A stretch of DNA of 12,571 bases from Desulfobacterales bacterium (GTDB taxonomy: Bacteria > Desulfobacterota > Desulfobacteria > Desulfobacterales > RPRI01): the NCBI GenBank assembly GCA_020052975.1, contig JAGVOC010000070.1:1-12571 (forward strand), in the 5' to 3' direction. Positions 1 to 6,606 of this stretch are shown piece by piece; the first letter of the stretch is position 1, and each line of letters begins with the position of its first letter. The notes under the pieces were generated by a model that had not been told where the DNA came from, ran no database searches, and saw nothing but the letters and a program-made list of their open reading frames with translations. Both the position numbers and the translations under genes were made by a program.

Positions 1-241
1 ATTCAATAAGATATAATACCAGTATACCGTCCCTCCTCTCTGATACAGCACATCATCTCTCATCGGCATTGCATCCTGTCTCTCACTGCCATTGTGTTCG
101 GTCCCCTCCTGGCTCATCTTTCAGCACTGCGTCGCACGCGGTTTGTTAGGCTTTGATGCTTTACGGCTTACAGCCGTTTAGAAAAGGGTTAGGATATTGA
201 GAAGACCGATAATTTATGGAATGATGAGGGAGATGAGAAAT

Positions 242-271
242 GGCGGGGTCGAGGATAAAACTGACCCCGTC
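242..271. repeat. REP-like hairpin
   Basis: CGGGGTC (244-250) pairs with GACCCCG (263-269) around a 12-nt loop, and the stem extends outward by one G.T and one G-C pair. Short GC-rich hairpins like this resemble REP sequences mobilised by IS200-like Y1 transposases, but no transposase is present here. No T tract follows, so I do not call it a terminator. Confidence 0.35.
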
Positions 272-387
272 GGCTCGCCCAAAACAAAGATTAAAAAAAG
301 CTTTGTTCTTGTGATGACTATAAGTGGAAATTCTCACTACATTCTAAAATTGAAAACGATTTCTTTGGTGAAAGTATAGTTGTTTTT

Positions 388-409
388 GGTCAACACTTGG
401 TCAACACTT
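388..409. repeat. tandem 11-bp direct repeat beside the att site
   Basis: The 11-mer GGTCAACACTT occurs twice, head to tail and without mismatch (388-398 and 399-409). It lies about 130 bp left of the tRNA-Leu scar, a distance compatible with arm-type sites of a tyrosine integrase. The repeat is visible; the role is inferred. Confidence 0.45.
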
Positions 410-505
410 TACAGAAAATACCCCCCTGTTTCCCCTGATGCCCCTTTGTTTCCTGATTAACATAACTATTTATAATCAAAAAGGAAACCATCGTTCCCAG
501 CATAT

Positions 506-530
506 CCCTATGACACCCTAAAATGCCCTA
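506..530. promoter_or_regulatory. three CCCTA words at 10-bp spacing
   Basis: CCCTA occurs at 506-510, 516-520 and 526-530, exactly one helical turn apart. The last copy ends 8 bp before the start of the tRNA 3' half. Phased short words next to a recombination core could be binding sites for integrase or an excisionase. No protein can be named. Confidence 0.3.
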
Positions 531-538
531 TTTTTACA

Positions 539-592
539 TTGAGGGGGTAGTGGGCGACGTCCGTGCCGGTTCAAGTCCGGCCTTCGGCACCA
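539..592 (+). other. attachment-site scar: 3' half of tRNA-Leu(GAG)
   Basis: The segment reads as the 3' half of a class II tRNA: anticodon-loop TT then GAG (541-543), the 3' strand of the anticodon stem GGTAG (546-550), a long variable arm (551-564), a perfect T arm GCCGG-TTCAAGT-CCGGC (565-581), the acceptor strand CTTCGGC (582-588), discriminator A and encoded CCA (590-592). The anticodon and long variable arm indicate tRNA-Leu(GAG). The matching 5' acceptor strand (GCCGAAG), D arm and anticodon 5' strand are absent: upstream sequence turns AT-rich exactly at the anticodon loop. Many tyrosine recombinases cross over in the anticodon loop and leave such a 3' half behind, so this is best read as an att site and not a working tRNA gene. 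Confidence 0.8.
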
Positions 593-603
593 TACACATA
601 TTT

Positions 604-642
604 AAAAGCGATTTCAGTTAGTTACTGAAGTCGCTTTTGTTT
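604..642 (+). terminator. rho-independent terminator downstream of the tRNA scar
   Basis: A 15-bp stem (604-618 with 624-638, one T.G wobble) closes a 5-nt loop and is followed by GTTTT. It starts 11 nt after the CCA end and is probably the native tRNA-Leu terminator. It sits between the tRNA scar and the integrase remnant. Confidence 0.8.
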
Positions 643-760
643 TAGTAGATGTCCATGGTGATCGAAATCGAGCTGTGCCCCAGCTGCTTTTGAACATAAC
701 CGAAACTTTGATGGGCCATCAGCATAATGGTCGCAATGTGTGCCGAAGATCAACTTTGGC
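642..760 (-). pseudogene. tyrosine recombinase (integrase) remnant, frameshifted and truncated
   Basis: Two blocks of a phage-type tyrosine integrase can be read on the minus strand. Codons at 737-751 encode DLRHT, the canonical box carrying an active-site Arg. After a one-base loss at 735-736 (TT where TTT is expected for Phe) the adjacent frame reads ATIMLMAHQSFGYVQ, then KQLGHSSISITMDIY, with the second His box and the catalytic Tyr (codon 645-647). A TAA stop (642-644) follows that Tyr directly, so the usual C-terminal tail is missing and the frame ends where the tRNA terminator begins. Upstream of DLRHT no open frame continues. It cannot encode an active enzyme. Its position next to the tRNA-Leu scar suggests it once drove integration at this site. 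An IS-derived recombinase is less likely given the LGHSSISIT signature. Confidence 0.82.
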
Positions 761-870
761 GCCTTTTCCGGCCCTTAAATTTTCCTTTTTACAGTAAGCC
801 GGATAGTCACAAAGCTCTGTAATTTGGAAAACAAAGTTCTGAATCTCCGACTAAGGAGACAGGATGTGCA

Positions 871-1158
<288 letters not shown>

Positions 1159-1336
1159 CTATGAACAGAAGTTGATTTTCAAATACCAATTTTTCGATTT
1201 TTCTAATGGAGAGTGGCTAAATCCCTCATAAAAATGGAATCGATATGATCCTATTCTCAGGACTGTCGGCATATAAGATATATATAATATTTAACTTTGT
1301 GTTGCAATGGAATTCTGTTGAGCCTCAAATCGGGCA

Positions 1337-1406
1337 TGGAACAACTGAATGTGATTGGGTTATGGGTAAAAATCAGCTCTGTAAAAGGATATCGAGGAAA
1401 CTTCAG
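1337..1406. repeat. dispersed ~70-bp repeat, copy A
   Basis: This copy aligns with 4641-4709 on the same strand at roughly 80 percent identity by eye, with one 1-nt gap. Shared blocks include ATGTGATTGG, TTATGGGTAAAAA and AAACTTCA. Weaker similarity may extend about 30 bp further left. It lies in the gene-free 1150-1551 stretch upstream of the MntA gene. A 74-codon open frame crosses it (1245-1469), but the equivalent frame in copy B has an early stop, so it is unlikely to be a gene. Confidence 0.6.
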
Positions 1407-1506
1407 AAGTATGGAGCAAGTTCATCCCCGGCGTCCGTCCAACAGATGAAATTTAAATTGCTTTCCTGATTTTCTGCCGGTATATTATCCGAAAAGAAAC
1501 CAGATT

Positions 1507-1512
1507 TATAAT
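1507..1512 (+). promoter_or_regulatory. candidate -10 box upstream of mntA
   Basis: TATAAT, a perfect sigma-70 -10 consensus, lies 39 bp before the ATG at 1552. No good -35 hexamer sits at 16-18 bp upstream; the best, TTATCC at 1485-1490, is poor. It is offered as the likely promoter of the toxin-antitoxin pair at low confidence. Confidence 0.3.
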
Positions 1513-1551
1513 ATTTTCTCGGAACCATGCAGGGTTTGGCGGCTTATATCT

Positions 1552-1890
1552 ATGAAAATGACACCGCTCGGGTATAATCAAAGATTGAACACGCAGACAA
1601 AAGAACTCCCCCATCTACTGACAGAATTGCGGCAATCCCTTCCTTTGTTGAGGGATAAATATCATGTGAAAACACTGGAAGTCTTTGGTTCTTATGTTCG
1701 TTCAGGACAACGAAAAACCAGCGATTTGGATTTGCTGGTAACTTTTTCTCAATTGCCGAGCCTTCTGACATTTATTGAATTGGAAAATAATTTATCGGAC
1801 AGGTTAGGTGTAAAGGTAGATTTGGTTATGAAAGACTCGCTCAAACCGGCAATTGGGGAAAATATTCTCAGAGAGGCAATGCCGGTATGA
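1552..1890 (+). CDS. mntA: MntA-type nucleotidyltransferase antitoxin
   Basis: The 112-residue minimal nucleotidyltransferase (DNA polymerase beta fold) carries the complete GSx10DxD signature: Gly46-Ser47, Asp58 and Asp60, with a third acidic residue at Asp90 in KVDLV. In studied HepT/MntA systems, MntA neutralises the HEPN toxin by transferring AMP from ATP to a tyrosine of the toxin's active-site motif. The stop overlaps the next start by four bases (ATGA, 1887-1890), a classic translationally coupled toxin-antitoxin layout. The start at 1552 lacks a strong ribosome binding site, and the Met at residue 3 is an alternative. All catalytic residues are present, so the antitoxin appears intact. 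It may stabilise the former mobile element or act in phage defence; that role is inferred. Confidence 0.88.
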   Translation: MKMTPLGYNQRLNTQTKELPHLLTELRQSLPLLRDKYHVKTLEVFGSYVRSGQRKTSDLDLLVTFSQLPSLLTFIELENNLSDRLGVKVDLVMKDSLKPAIGENILREAMPV

Positions 1891-2240
1891 AGCCGGAGCA
1901 GCTCTATATGGATTATCTTCGTGATATTCTCGATAATGCAAAAAAGGCATCAGATTTCATAAATGGAATGACGGAAAACGATTTTCTCCGGGATGAAAAG
2001 ACTATTTTTGCAGTAATCAGAGCATTAGAAATTGTCGGGGAAGCGACAAAAAAGATACCTGATGGAGTTAGAGGCAAATACCCGGGCATCCCCTGGCGCG
2101 AAATGACCGGTATGCGCGATAAGCTAATTCACGATTACGTTGGGGTTAATTTGGCAGTAATCTGGAAAACAGTTACCGAAGATATGCCGAAGTTGATATC
2201 TTTGGTTAAGCAGGTCATTGAAGATCAACCTTCAGCGTAA
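1887..2240 (+). CDS. hepT: HepT-like HEPN-domain ribonuclease toxin
   Basis: The 117-residue helical HEPN protein (DUF86/HepT family) has the catalytic motif Rx4HxY intact as Arg77, His82 and Tyr84 in RDKLIHDYVG. Family members are metal-independent RNases that stop growth, some by cutting tRNA, until the partner nucleotidyltransferase AMPylates the motif tyrosine, equivalent to Tyr84 here. The conserved IVGEATKKIP segment (residues about 49-58) and the usual family length support the call. Translation is coupled to the upstream mntA through the ATGA overlap, and GAGAGG lies about 9 nt before the start. Nothing is missing, so both halves look functional. Confidence 0.9.
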   Translation: MKPEQLYMDYLRDILDNAKKASDFINGMTENDFLRDEKTIFAVIRALEIVGEATKKIPDGVRGKYPGIPWREMTGMRDKLIHDYVGVNLAVIWKTVTEDMPKLISLVKQVIEDQPSA

Positions 2241-2404
2241 CAATCAATATATAGCTTTGCGATCGGGTCTGATTGCGGCGTGGATCTTTGGTGCGATATG
2301 CCTGCAGAGAACTTGTGGCTTTTGACCCCACGTTTCTCCTGCTGAACTTATACTTTGATGAACGTTACCTATTTGCCTATTTGCCGGCTCAGGGTTGGTT
2401 AATA

Positions 2405-3673
2405 ATGGCTAAAACGTCCCGCGAATTTCAGGTTTTTGCCAAACCCGCCGGCTCCGTCTGTAACCTCCGGTGCCATTACTGTTATTATCTGAAGAAGGAA
2501 AACATCTACCGAAATGGTAAGCCGTTTCGTATGCCTGACGACATCCTTGAGCAGTACATTGTCCAGCATATCGATGCCTCTGACGCTCCGGTGATCGGTT
2601 TTTCCTGGCACGGAGGAGAACCGACCGTTCTGGGGTTGGACTATTTTCGGAAGATTGTGGCGCTGCAGCACATCCATCAGCCCGTTGACAGGCAAATCAG
2701 GAACGGAATTCAGACCAATGGCACCCTCCTTGATGAGGAGTGGTGCCGTTTTTTGGCAGCAGAAGGTTTTGGAGTGGGACTCAGTCTCGACGGTCCGAAA
2801 GAATTACACGACTTGTATCGCGTCAGCAGGAACCAAGAGCCCACGCACGATCAGGTGATGCGCGGATATGCGCTTCTGCAAAAGCACCGAATCCCCTTCG
2901 ATATACTCTGCGTGGTCCATGACCGGAATGTCCGGCACCCCGCAGAAGTTTATCGATTCTTCAAGCAGATAGGGGCCCGCTATTTGGGGTTCCTGCCTCT
3001 GGTGGAGTTTCAGCCTGACGGGCTCGGCGTTAGCGACCGCACGGTACCTGCTGAAGCCTTTGGTGACTTTCTCTGTACGATTTTTGACGAATGGCTGAGT
3101 CAGGACATTGGCCGCGTCAAAGTGCAGATATTTGAGGAGGCAATCGGAACCGCCTTCGGACAGGATCATGCGCTCTGTATTTTTCGGAAAACCTGCGGAG
3201 ATATTCCCGTCATCGAACATAACGGTGACGTCTTTGCCTGTGATCACTTTGTGGACATGGAACATCGCCTGGGGAATATCCGGGAGACCTCACTGGTTGA
3301 GCTGCTTGAGGGTCCATCGCAAAGGGCCTTCGGACAGGCCAAGCTGGATGGGTTGCCCTTCGTTTGCAAGGACTGTGAAGTCCTGGCAATGTGTAATGGC
3401 GGGTGTCCCAAGGACCGGTTTCTCCGGACACCGGACGGTGAAGAAGGTCTGAACTATCTCTGCGCGGGTTACAAACGTTTCTTTGCCTATTGCCGCCCTT
3501 TCATTGCAGAGCTGTCAGCCCTGTGGCAGCAGCATCCTGAAGAGCATAAGTTGCCGGCCCCGGATGAGGTGACAGGAATCCCGGCCAAAACGGGCCGCAA
3601 CGATCCGTGCCCCTGCGGCAGTGGCAGGAAGTACAAGAAGTGCTGCCTGGGCCTGCCGGACGCTAAGTTTTGA
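2405..3673 (+). CDS. anaerobic sulfatase-maturating enzyme (radical SAM/SPASM) with SEC-C tail
   Basis: This enzyme would oxidise the active-site Cys or Ser of a sulfatase to formylglycine, using S-adenosylmethionine and iron-sulfur clusters in the cytoplasm. From the ATG at 2405 the product has 422 residues. The radical-SAM CxxxCxxC is Cys19/23/26 and GGEP is at 70-73. The two auxiliary-cluster motifs are complete: Cys258/264/279, then Cys321/324/330/334 and Cys353. Asp280, next to Cys279, matches the catalytic Asp of characterised enzymes. A C-terminal SEC-C zinc motif (402-414, CPC then CC) follows. An upstream TTG at 2273 keeps the frame open, but the first 44 residues look unlike the family, so I use 2405. 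No sulfatase lies in the window, so the substrate must be elsewhere. The 3' end overlaps the convergent hydrolase gene by 11 bp. Confidence 0.88.
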   Translation: MAKTSREFQVFAKPAGSVCNLRCHYCYYLKKENIYRNGKPFRMPDDILEQYIVQHIDASDAPVIGFSWHGGEPTVLGLDYFRKIVALQHIHQPVDRQIRNGIQTNGTLLDEEWCRFLAAEGFGVGLSLDGPKELHDLYRVSRNQEPTHDQVMRGYALLQKHRIPFDILCVVHDRNVRHPAEVYRFFKQIGARYLGFLPLVEFQPDGLGVSDRTVPAEAFGDFLCTIFDEWLSQDIGRVKVQIFEEAIGTAFGQDHALCIFRKTCGDIPVIEHNGDVFACDHFVDMEHRLGNIRETSLVELLEGPSQRAFGQAKLDGLPFVCKDCEVLAMCNGGCPKDRFLRTPDGEEGLNYLCAGYKRFFAYCRPFIAELSALWQQHPEEHKLPAPDEVTGIPAKTGRNDPCPCGSGRKYKKCCLGLPDAKF

Positions 3674-4523
3674 GCTTCTCCTTAAGGAAGGCTATCGTAT
3701 GCTTCCATGCAAGTTCCGCCGCATCCTTGTTGTACCGGGCAGAATTTGTGTCGTTGTTAAAGGCATGCTGAGCACCCTCGTACATATACTGTTTATAATC
3801 AACGGAGGATTTCTTTAGTGCCGCTTCGTACTCCGGGATGCCCTTATTAATCCCTTCATCAAGACCCGCGTAGTGGATAAGCAGGGATGCTTTGATTCTG
3901 GGGACATCTTCGGAAGCAGGCTGCCTGCCGTAATACGGAACTGCTGCCGACACATCGGGGGAGTTAACGGCAAGCTGGTTCGCCATTGCTCCACCCCAGC
4001 AGAACCCCACGACTCCAACCTTTCCCGTGGATATGGTATGAGTCTTTAAATATTGGACAGCAGCAACATAATTCCTGATCGTCGATTGCTGGTCCAGTTG
4101 TCCAATGAGGGCTACGGCCTTCTTCTCGTCTTCCGGGGTCCCCCCTGCCGGTGACAGAGCGTCAGGAGCAAGCGCCAGAAAACCCTCCAGGGCCATGCGT
4201 CTCGTGACGTCGGCGATGTGCGCATTCAGACCTCTGTTCTCGTGGATAACGATCACCCCTGGTACTTTTGCGCTTCCCTTCGGTCTTGCCAGCTTGGCAC
4301 GAACATCCCCTGTTGCGCCCGGATATTTAATATCCTCGGTATAAAGGCGCGGATCATCCTTCGGAACCAAATCTGCTCTGGCAGAGTTGCCCTCTAACAG
4401 GGCGAGGAGAGAGTTCGCAGCCATGATACCACCGGCAAAAATGGACAATCTTTTGACGAATTCCCGGCGGTCAAGTAATCCGTGCTTATATTGATCGTAC
4501 AGTTCGACAACTTTCTTATCCAT
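3663..4523 (-). CDS. dienelactone hydrolase family protein, Tat-exported
   Basis: The 286-residue alpha/beta hydrolase belongs to the dienelactone hydrolase family. The expected active-site residues are present: Glu95 (HENRG), nucleophile Cys175 in GFCWGG, Asp222 (AGLDEG) and His253 (GAQHAF). The N-terminus has a twin-arginine motif (DRREFVKRL, residues 18-26), a hydrophobic stretch and an ARA-D cleavage-like site near residue 50, so the folded enzyme is probably exported by Tat. The substrate is not predictable: family members open dienelactones or related esters, and many have unknown targets. GGAGG precedes the ATG by about 6 nt, and a good sigma-70 promoter lies at 4571-4599. The gene runs convergently into the sulfatase maturase and shares no operon. 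Confidence 0.88.
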   Translation of the reverse strand: MDKKVVELYDQYKHGLLDRREFVKRLSIFAGGIMAANSLLALLEGNSARADLVPKDDPRLYTEDIKYPGATGDVRAKLARPKGSAKVPGVIVIHENRGLNAHIADVTRRMALEGFLALAPDALSPAGGTPEDEKKAVALIGQLDQQSTIRNYVAAVQYLKTHTISTGKVGVVGFCWGGAMANQLAVNSPDVSAAVPYYGRQPASEDVPRIKASLLIHYAGLDEGINKGIPEYEAALKKSSVDYKQYMYEGAQHAFNNDTNSARYNKDAAELAWKHTIAFLKEKLKT

Positions 4524-4570
4524 GATCGTCCTCCTTTTTTTATTGATAAGAACTTGCTTTTGCTTCTTTT

Positions 4571-4599
4571 AGGATACGGAAGGGCGTTTTGTATGTCAA
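4571..4599 (-). promoter_or_regulatory. sigma-70 type promoter of the dienelactone hydrolase gene
   Basis: On the minus strand a perfect TTGACA (-35, 4594-4599) and TATCCT (-10, 4571-4576, four of six matches) are separated by exactly 17 bp. The predicted start near 4564 leaves a leader of about 40 nt containing the GGAGG site. Confidence 0.65.
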
Positions 4600-4640
4600 G
4601 GAAATGTATTCCAGTCCGGCTAATACCACGGCATATTACA

Positions 4641-4709
4641 CGGAATAACCGCATGTGATTGGATTATGGGTAAAAACCAGATCTGTTAAAATGATATACA
4701 AAAAACTTC
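4641..4709. repeat. dispersed ~70-bp repeat, copy B
   Basis: This is the second copy of the repeat at 1337-1406, same orientation, in the divergent intergenic region between the hydrolase (minus) and the flavoprotein (plus). It has no long terminal inverted repeats and no open frame of note. It lies about 100-170 bp upstream of the flavoprotein start, so it could carry regulatory sites or be a decayed mobile fragment. Confidence 0.6.
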
Positions 4710-4813
4710 AAAAGCGAAGGATGTCACGCAACGATGAAACATATCTTTTGCAATGGCTTTTCCGGGGTTGAAATGGTAAAGTCATAGCGGACACAATAAA
4801 AAGGAGGATATTT

Positions 4814-5381
4814 ATGGGAAAGAAGGTTCTGGTAATGCTGGGGAGTCCGAGAAGAAAGGGAAATAGCGCAATTCTTGCAGATCAGATAGCAAAAGGGGCA
4901 AAATCGGCCAAAGCAAAAGTCGAAACCATCTATCTGCATGGCAGGACCATTGCTCCATGCAAAGCCTGTTTAGCCTGTCAAAAGAAGAACAGCAGGGGGT
5001 GTTCCATAAAGGATGATATGCAGGAAATCTATTTGAAACTCATCGGGGCAGATGCCTGGGTTATTGCCAGCCCTGTTTACTGGTTTACGATGTCCGCACA
5101 GACCAAGATCTTCATGGATCGATGTTTTGCGCTTCCCGCTTATCACAAAGATCCCTTCAAGGGGTAAACGGATTGCCATAGCCATGGCGTATGGCGACGA
5201 TGATCCTTTCACGTCCGGTTGCGTCAATGCTTTGAGGACTTTTCAGGACGCCTATGGATATACGCAATCCATGATTGCGGGGATGGTCTATGGGAGCGCC
5301 ATGGATGCCGGTCAGATCCGATCTAATGAAAAAGTGATGCAAGAGGCTTTCGATCTGGGGAAAAAACTGGTAGCGGAATGA
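4814..5381 (+). pseudogene. NAD(P)H-dependent FMN reductase-like flavoprotein, frameshifted
   Basis: The first frame (4814-5167) encodes a flavodoxin-fold protein: the FMN-phosphate loop GSPRRKGNS (residues about 10-18), a Cys-rich segment APCKACLACQ followed by RGCSIKDDM as in iron-sulfur-flavoprotein-like oxidoreductases, and ASPVYWFTMSAQTK for the flavin ring. It stops at TAA right after FKG. The missing C-terminal third continues in another frame from the same point (GKRIAIAMAYGDDDPFTSG to LGKKLVAE, stop at 5379-5381). Removing one G from GGGG at 5161-5164 restores a 188-residue protein of normal family length. Either the gene was recently inactivated or the homopolymer is a sequencing error. 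AAGGAGG (4801-4807) is an excellent ribosome binding site. Likely role if intact: flavin-dependent electron transfer or reduction of small molecules. Confidence 0.8.
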
Positions 5382-5383
5382 AC

Positions 5384-5400
5384 CTTGCCGGTTCGGCAAG
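5384..5400. other. short stem-loop after the flavoprotein gene
   Basis: CTTGCCG and CGGCAAG form a 7-bp stem with a GTT loop, starting 3 nt after the stop codon. No T tract follows. It could protect the 3' end of the message together with the terminator at 5426. Confidence 0.35.
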
Positions 5401-5425
5401 TTCGGGAGACCTCTCAAAATCCATC

Positions 5426-5445
5426 ACCGGAACACCCCGGTTTTT
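5426..5445 (+). terminator. candidate rho-independent terminator
   Basis: ACCGG (5426-5430) and CCGGT (5437-5441) form a short GC-rich stem with a 6-nt loop, followed by a T run to 5445. It would end transcription of the flavoprotein gene and abuts the stop codon of the convergent epimerase gene. The stem is short, so confidence is moderate. Confidence 0.45.
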
Positions 5446-6500
5446 CAGCCGTTTTTGGGACTGCCCGAAGCAATCGCTCTCTTTCCGTAATATTCAAGAT
5501 ACCAGGTTATAAACCGCTTAATCCCTGTGTCAAGGGGAGTCTGAGGCTTGAACCCGACATCTCTCATAAGGTCATCAATGTCTGCGTAAGTTGAAACAAC
5601 ATCCCCGGGCTGAAGATCAAGAAATTCCTTTATTGCCTTTTTCCCGAGATTATCCTCAATCGCCTCTATAAACTTTATCAGTTCAACAGGGTTATTGTTT
5701 CCTATATTATAGATCCTGTATTTCGTATATGATGTGCCGGGATCAGGGCTGTTTCCGCTCCATTCGGGATTGGGCTCCGGAACTCGTTTCATGATCCTTG
5801 CAACACCTTCTATTATATCATCTATATAGGTAAAATCCCGGACCATTTTCCCGTGATTAAATACCTTTATGGGCTTTCCCTCCAGAATAGCGCTTGTAAA
5901 AAGAAAAAGCGCCATGTCGGGGCGGCCCCACGGCCCGTAAACAGTGAAAAACCTCAGTCCCGTGCACGGCAGCCCAAACAAGTGGCTGTAAGAATGAGCC
6001 ATAAGTTCATTTGCCTTTTTTGTGGCCGCATACAGCGAAACAGGATGATCAACATTATCATGAACAGAAAACGGCATTTTTGTGTTTGCGCCATAAACTG
6101 AACTGGAAGAAGCAAAAACAAGATGCTTGATCCTGCTGTGTCTGCAGCATTCAAGGATATTCGTGAATCCTACTATATTGGAATCAATATATGCCATTGG
6201 ATTCTTTAATGAATATCTGACTCCGGCTTGTGCCGCAAGATTTACCACCACATCAAATTCGTTTTTCGAAAAAACATTTTCAAGAGCTTCCTTTCCGGAA
6301 AGATCCAGCTTGCAAAATGTAAAATTCCCATGCGAAGTAAGCTGAGCAAGCCTCGATTCTTTTAAATCAACGTCATAGTATGGATTCATGTTGTCTATAC
6401 CGGTTACCTGAAGACCTTCCTTTAATAATCTCAAAGAAAGATGATAACCGATAAACCCCGCTGCACCCGTAACAAGCACTCTTTCCGCATTGATATCCAT
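5445..6500 (-). CDS. NAD-dependent sugar-nucleotide epimerase, UDP-glucuronate 4-epimerase-like
   Basis: This extended short-chain dehydrogenase has 351 residues when started at the ATG at 6500, which has GGAG 8 nt upstream; the TTG two codons earlier is less likely. The NAD-binding GAAGFIG (Gly12/15/18), the SSSSVYG strand and the catalytic YxxxK (Tyr157, Lys161) are present. The [17 protein letters not shown] segment after the Rossmann loop, QAGVRYSL, and the [16 protein letters not shown] block are typical of UDP-glucuronate/UDP-galacturonate 4-epimerases of the CapI/WbpP-like branch. The product would supply a uronic acid precursor for lipopolysaccharide, capsule or exopolysaccharide. No other polysaccharide gene is adjacent, so the exact substrate is inferred from similarity. 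Other family members act on GDP- or dTDP-sugars. Confidence 0.88.
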   Translation of the reverse strand: MDINAERVLVTGAAGFIGYHLSLRLLKEGLQVTGIDNMNPYYDVDLKESRLAQLTSHGNFTFCKLDLSGKEALENVFSKNEFDVVVNLAAQAGVRYSLKNPMAYIDSNIVGFTNILECCRHSRIKHLVFASSSSVYGANTKMPFSVHDNVDHPVSLYAATKKANELMAHSYSHLFGLPCTGLRFFTVYGPWGRPDMALFLFTSAILEGKPIKVFNHGKMVRDFTYIDDIIEGVARIMKRVPEPNPEWSGNSPDPGTSYTKYRIYNIGNNNPVELIKFIEAIEDNLGKKAIKEFLDLQPGDVVSTYADIDDLMRDVGFKPQTPLDTGIKRFITWYLEYYGKRAIASGSPKNG

Positions 6501-6522
6501 TTGCAAAACTCCGTTTAAAAAA

Positions 6523-6599
6523 CTGGTTCCTGGTTTGTGGTTTCTGGTCTCTGGTTCTTGTCTTCTGTCTTCCGGCTACTGACTCCTGTCTCCTGATCT
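6523..6599. repeat. degenerate heptanucleotide tandem repeat, 11 units
   Basis: The whole stretch divides into eleven 7-nt units without a gap: CTGGTTC, CTGGTTT, GTGGTTT, CTGGTCT, CTGGTTC, TTGTCTT, CTGTCTT, CCGGCTA, CTGACTC, CTGTCTC, CTGATCT. The left half is CTGGTTY-like and the right half CTGTCTY-like, as if a variant was amplified locally. It occupies most of the gap between two minus-strand genes, 8 bp after the transporter stop in transcription order. It is not in a credible reading frame. Confidence 0.85.
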
Positions 6600-6606
6600 T
6601 TTCGGT

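Larger units (their letters stand above)
1..538. other. gene-poor end of a putative integrated element
   Basis: I see no convincing gene here. The longest open frames are about 60 codons, lack a good ribosome binding site, and resemble no family I know. The stretch holds short hairpins (163-177, a 6 bp ACGGCT/AGCCGT stem; 242-271, described separately), a tandem 11 bp repeat (388-409), and CCCTA words spaced 10 bp apart (506-530). All of it lies directly left of a tRNA 3'-half scar. The simplest reading is that this is the distal, non-coding end of an element integrated into tRNA-Leu. That is inference, because the other end is outside the window. Confidence 0.4.

Noticed and set aside
197..379. 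60-codon open frame on the plus strand
   Set aside because: It begins at a non-ATG codon with no ribosome binding site, crosses a REP-like hairpin, and resembles no family.
539..592. Functional tRNA gene
   Set aside because: The 5' acceptor strand, D arm and half of the anticodon stem are missing; only the 3' half is present.
1245..1469. 74-codon open frame on the plus strand
   Set aside because: It runs through the dispersed repeat; the matching frame in the second copy is stopped early, and composition is not protein-like.
2273..2404. N-terminal extension of the sulfatase maturase from a TTG codon
   Set aside because: These 44 residues do not resemble the family, and the ATG at 2405 starts at the usual distance before the radical-SAM cysteines.
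2804..3265. 153-codon minus-strand frame inside the sulfatase maturase gene
   Set aside because: It is a shadow of the plus-strand gene, whose conserved cysteines are all in frame.
5161..5164. Programmed ribosomal frameshift in the flavoprotein gene
   Set aside because: There is no slippery heptamer with a downstream stimulatory structure, and the family is not known to use frameshifting; mutation or sequencing error is simpler.
6523..6599. CRISPR array
   Set aside because: The units are 7 nt with no spacers, far below CRISPR repeat length, and no cas gene is present.
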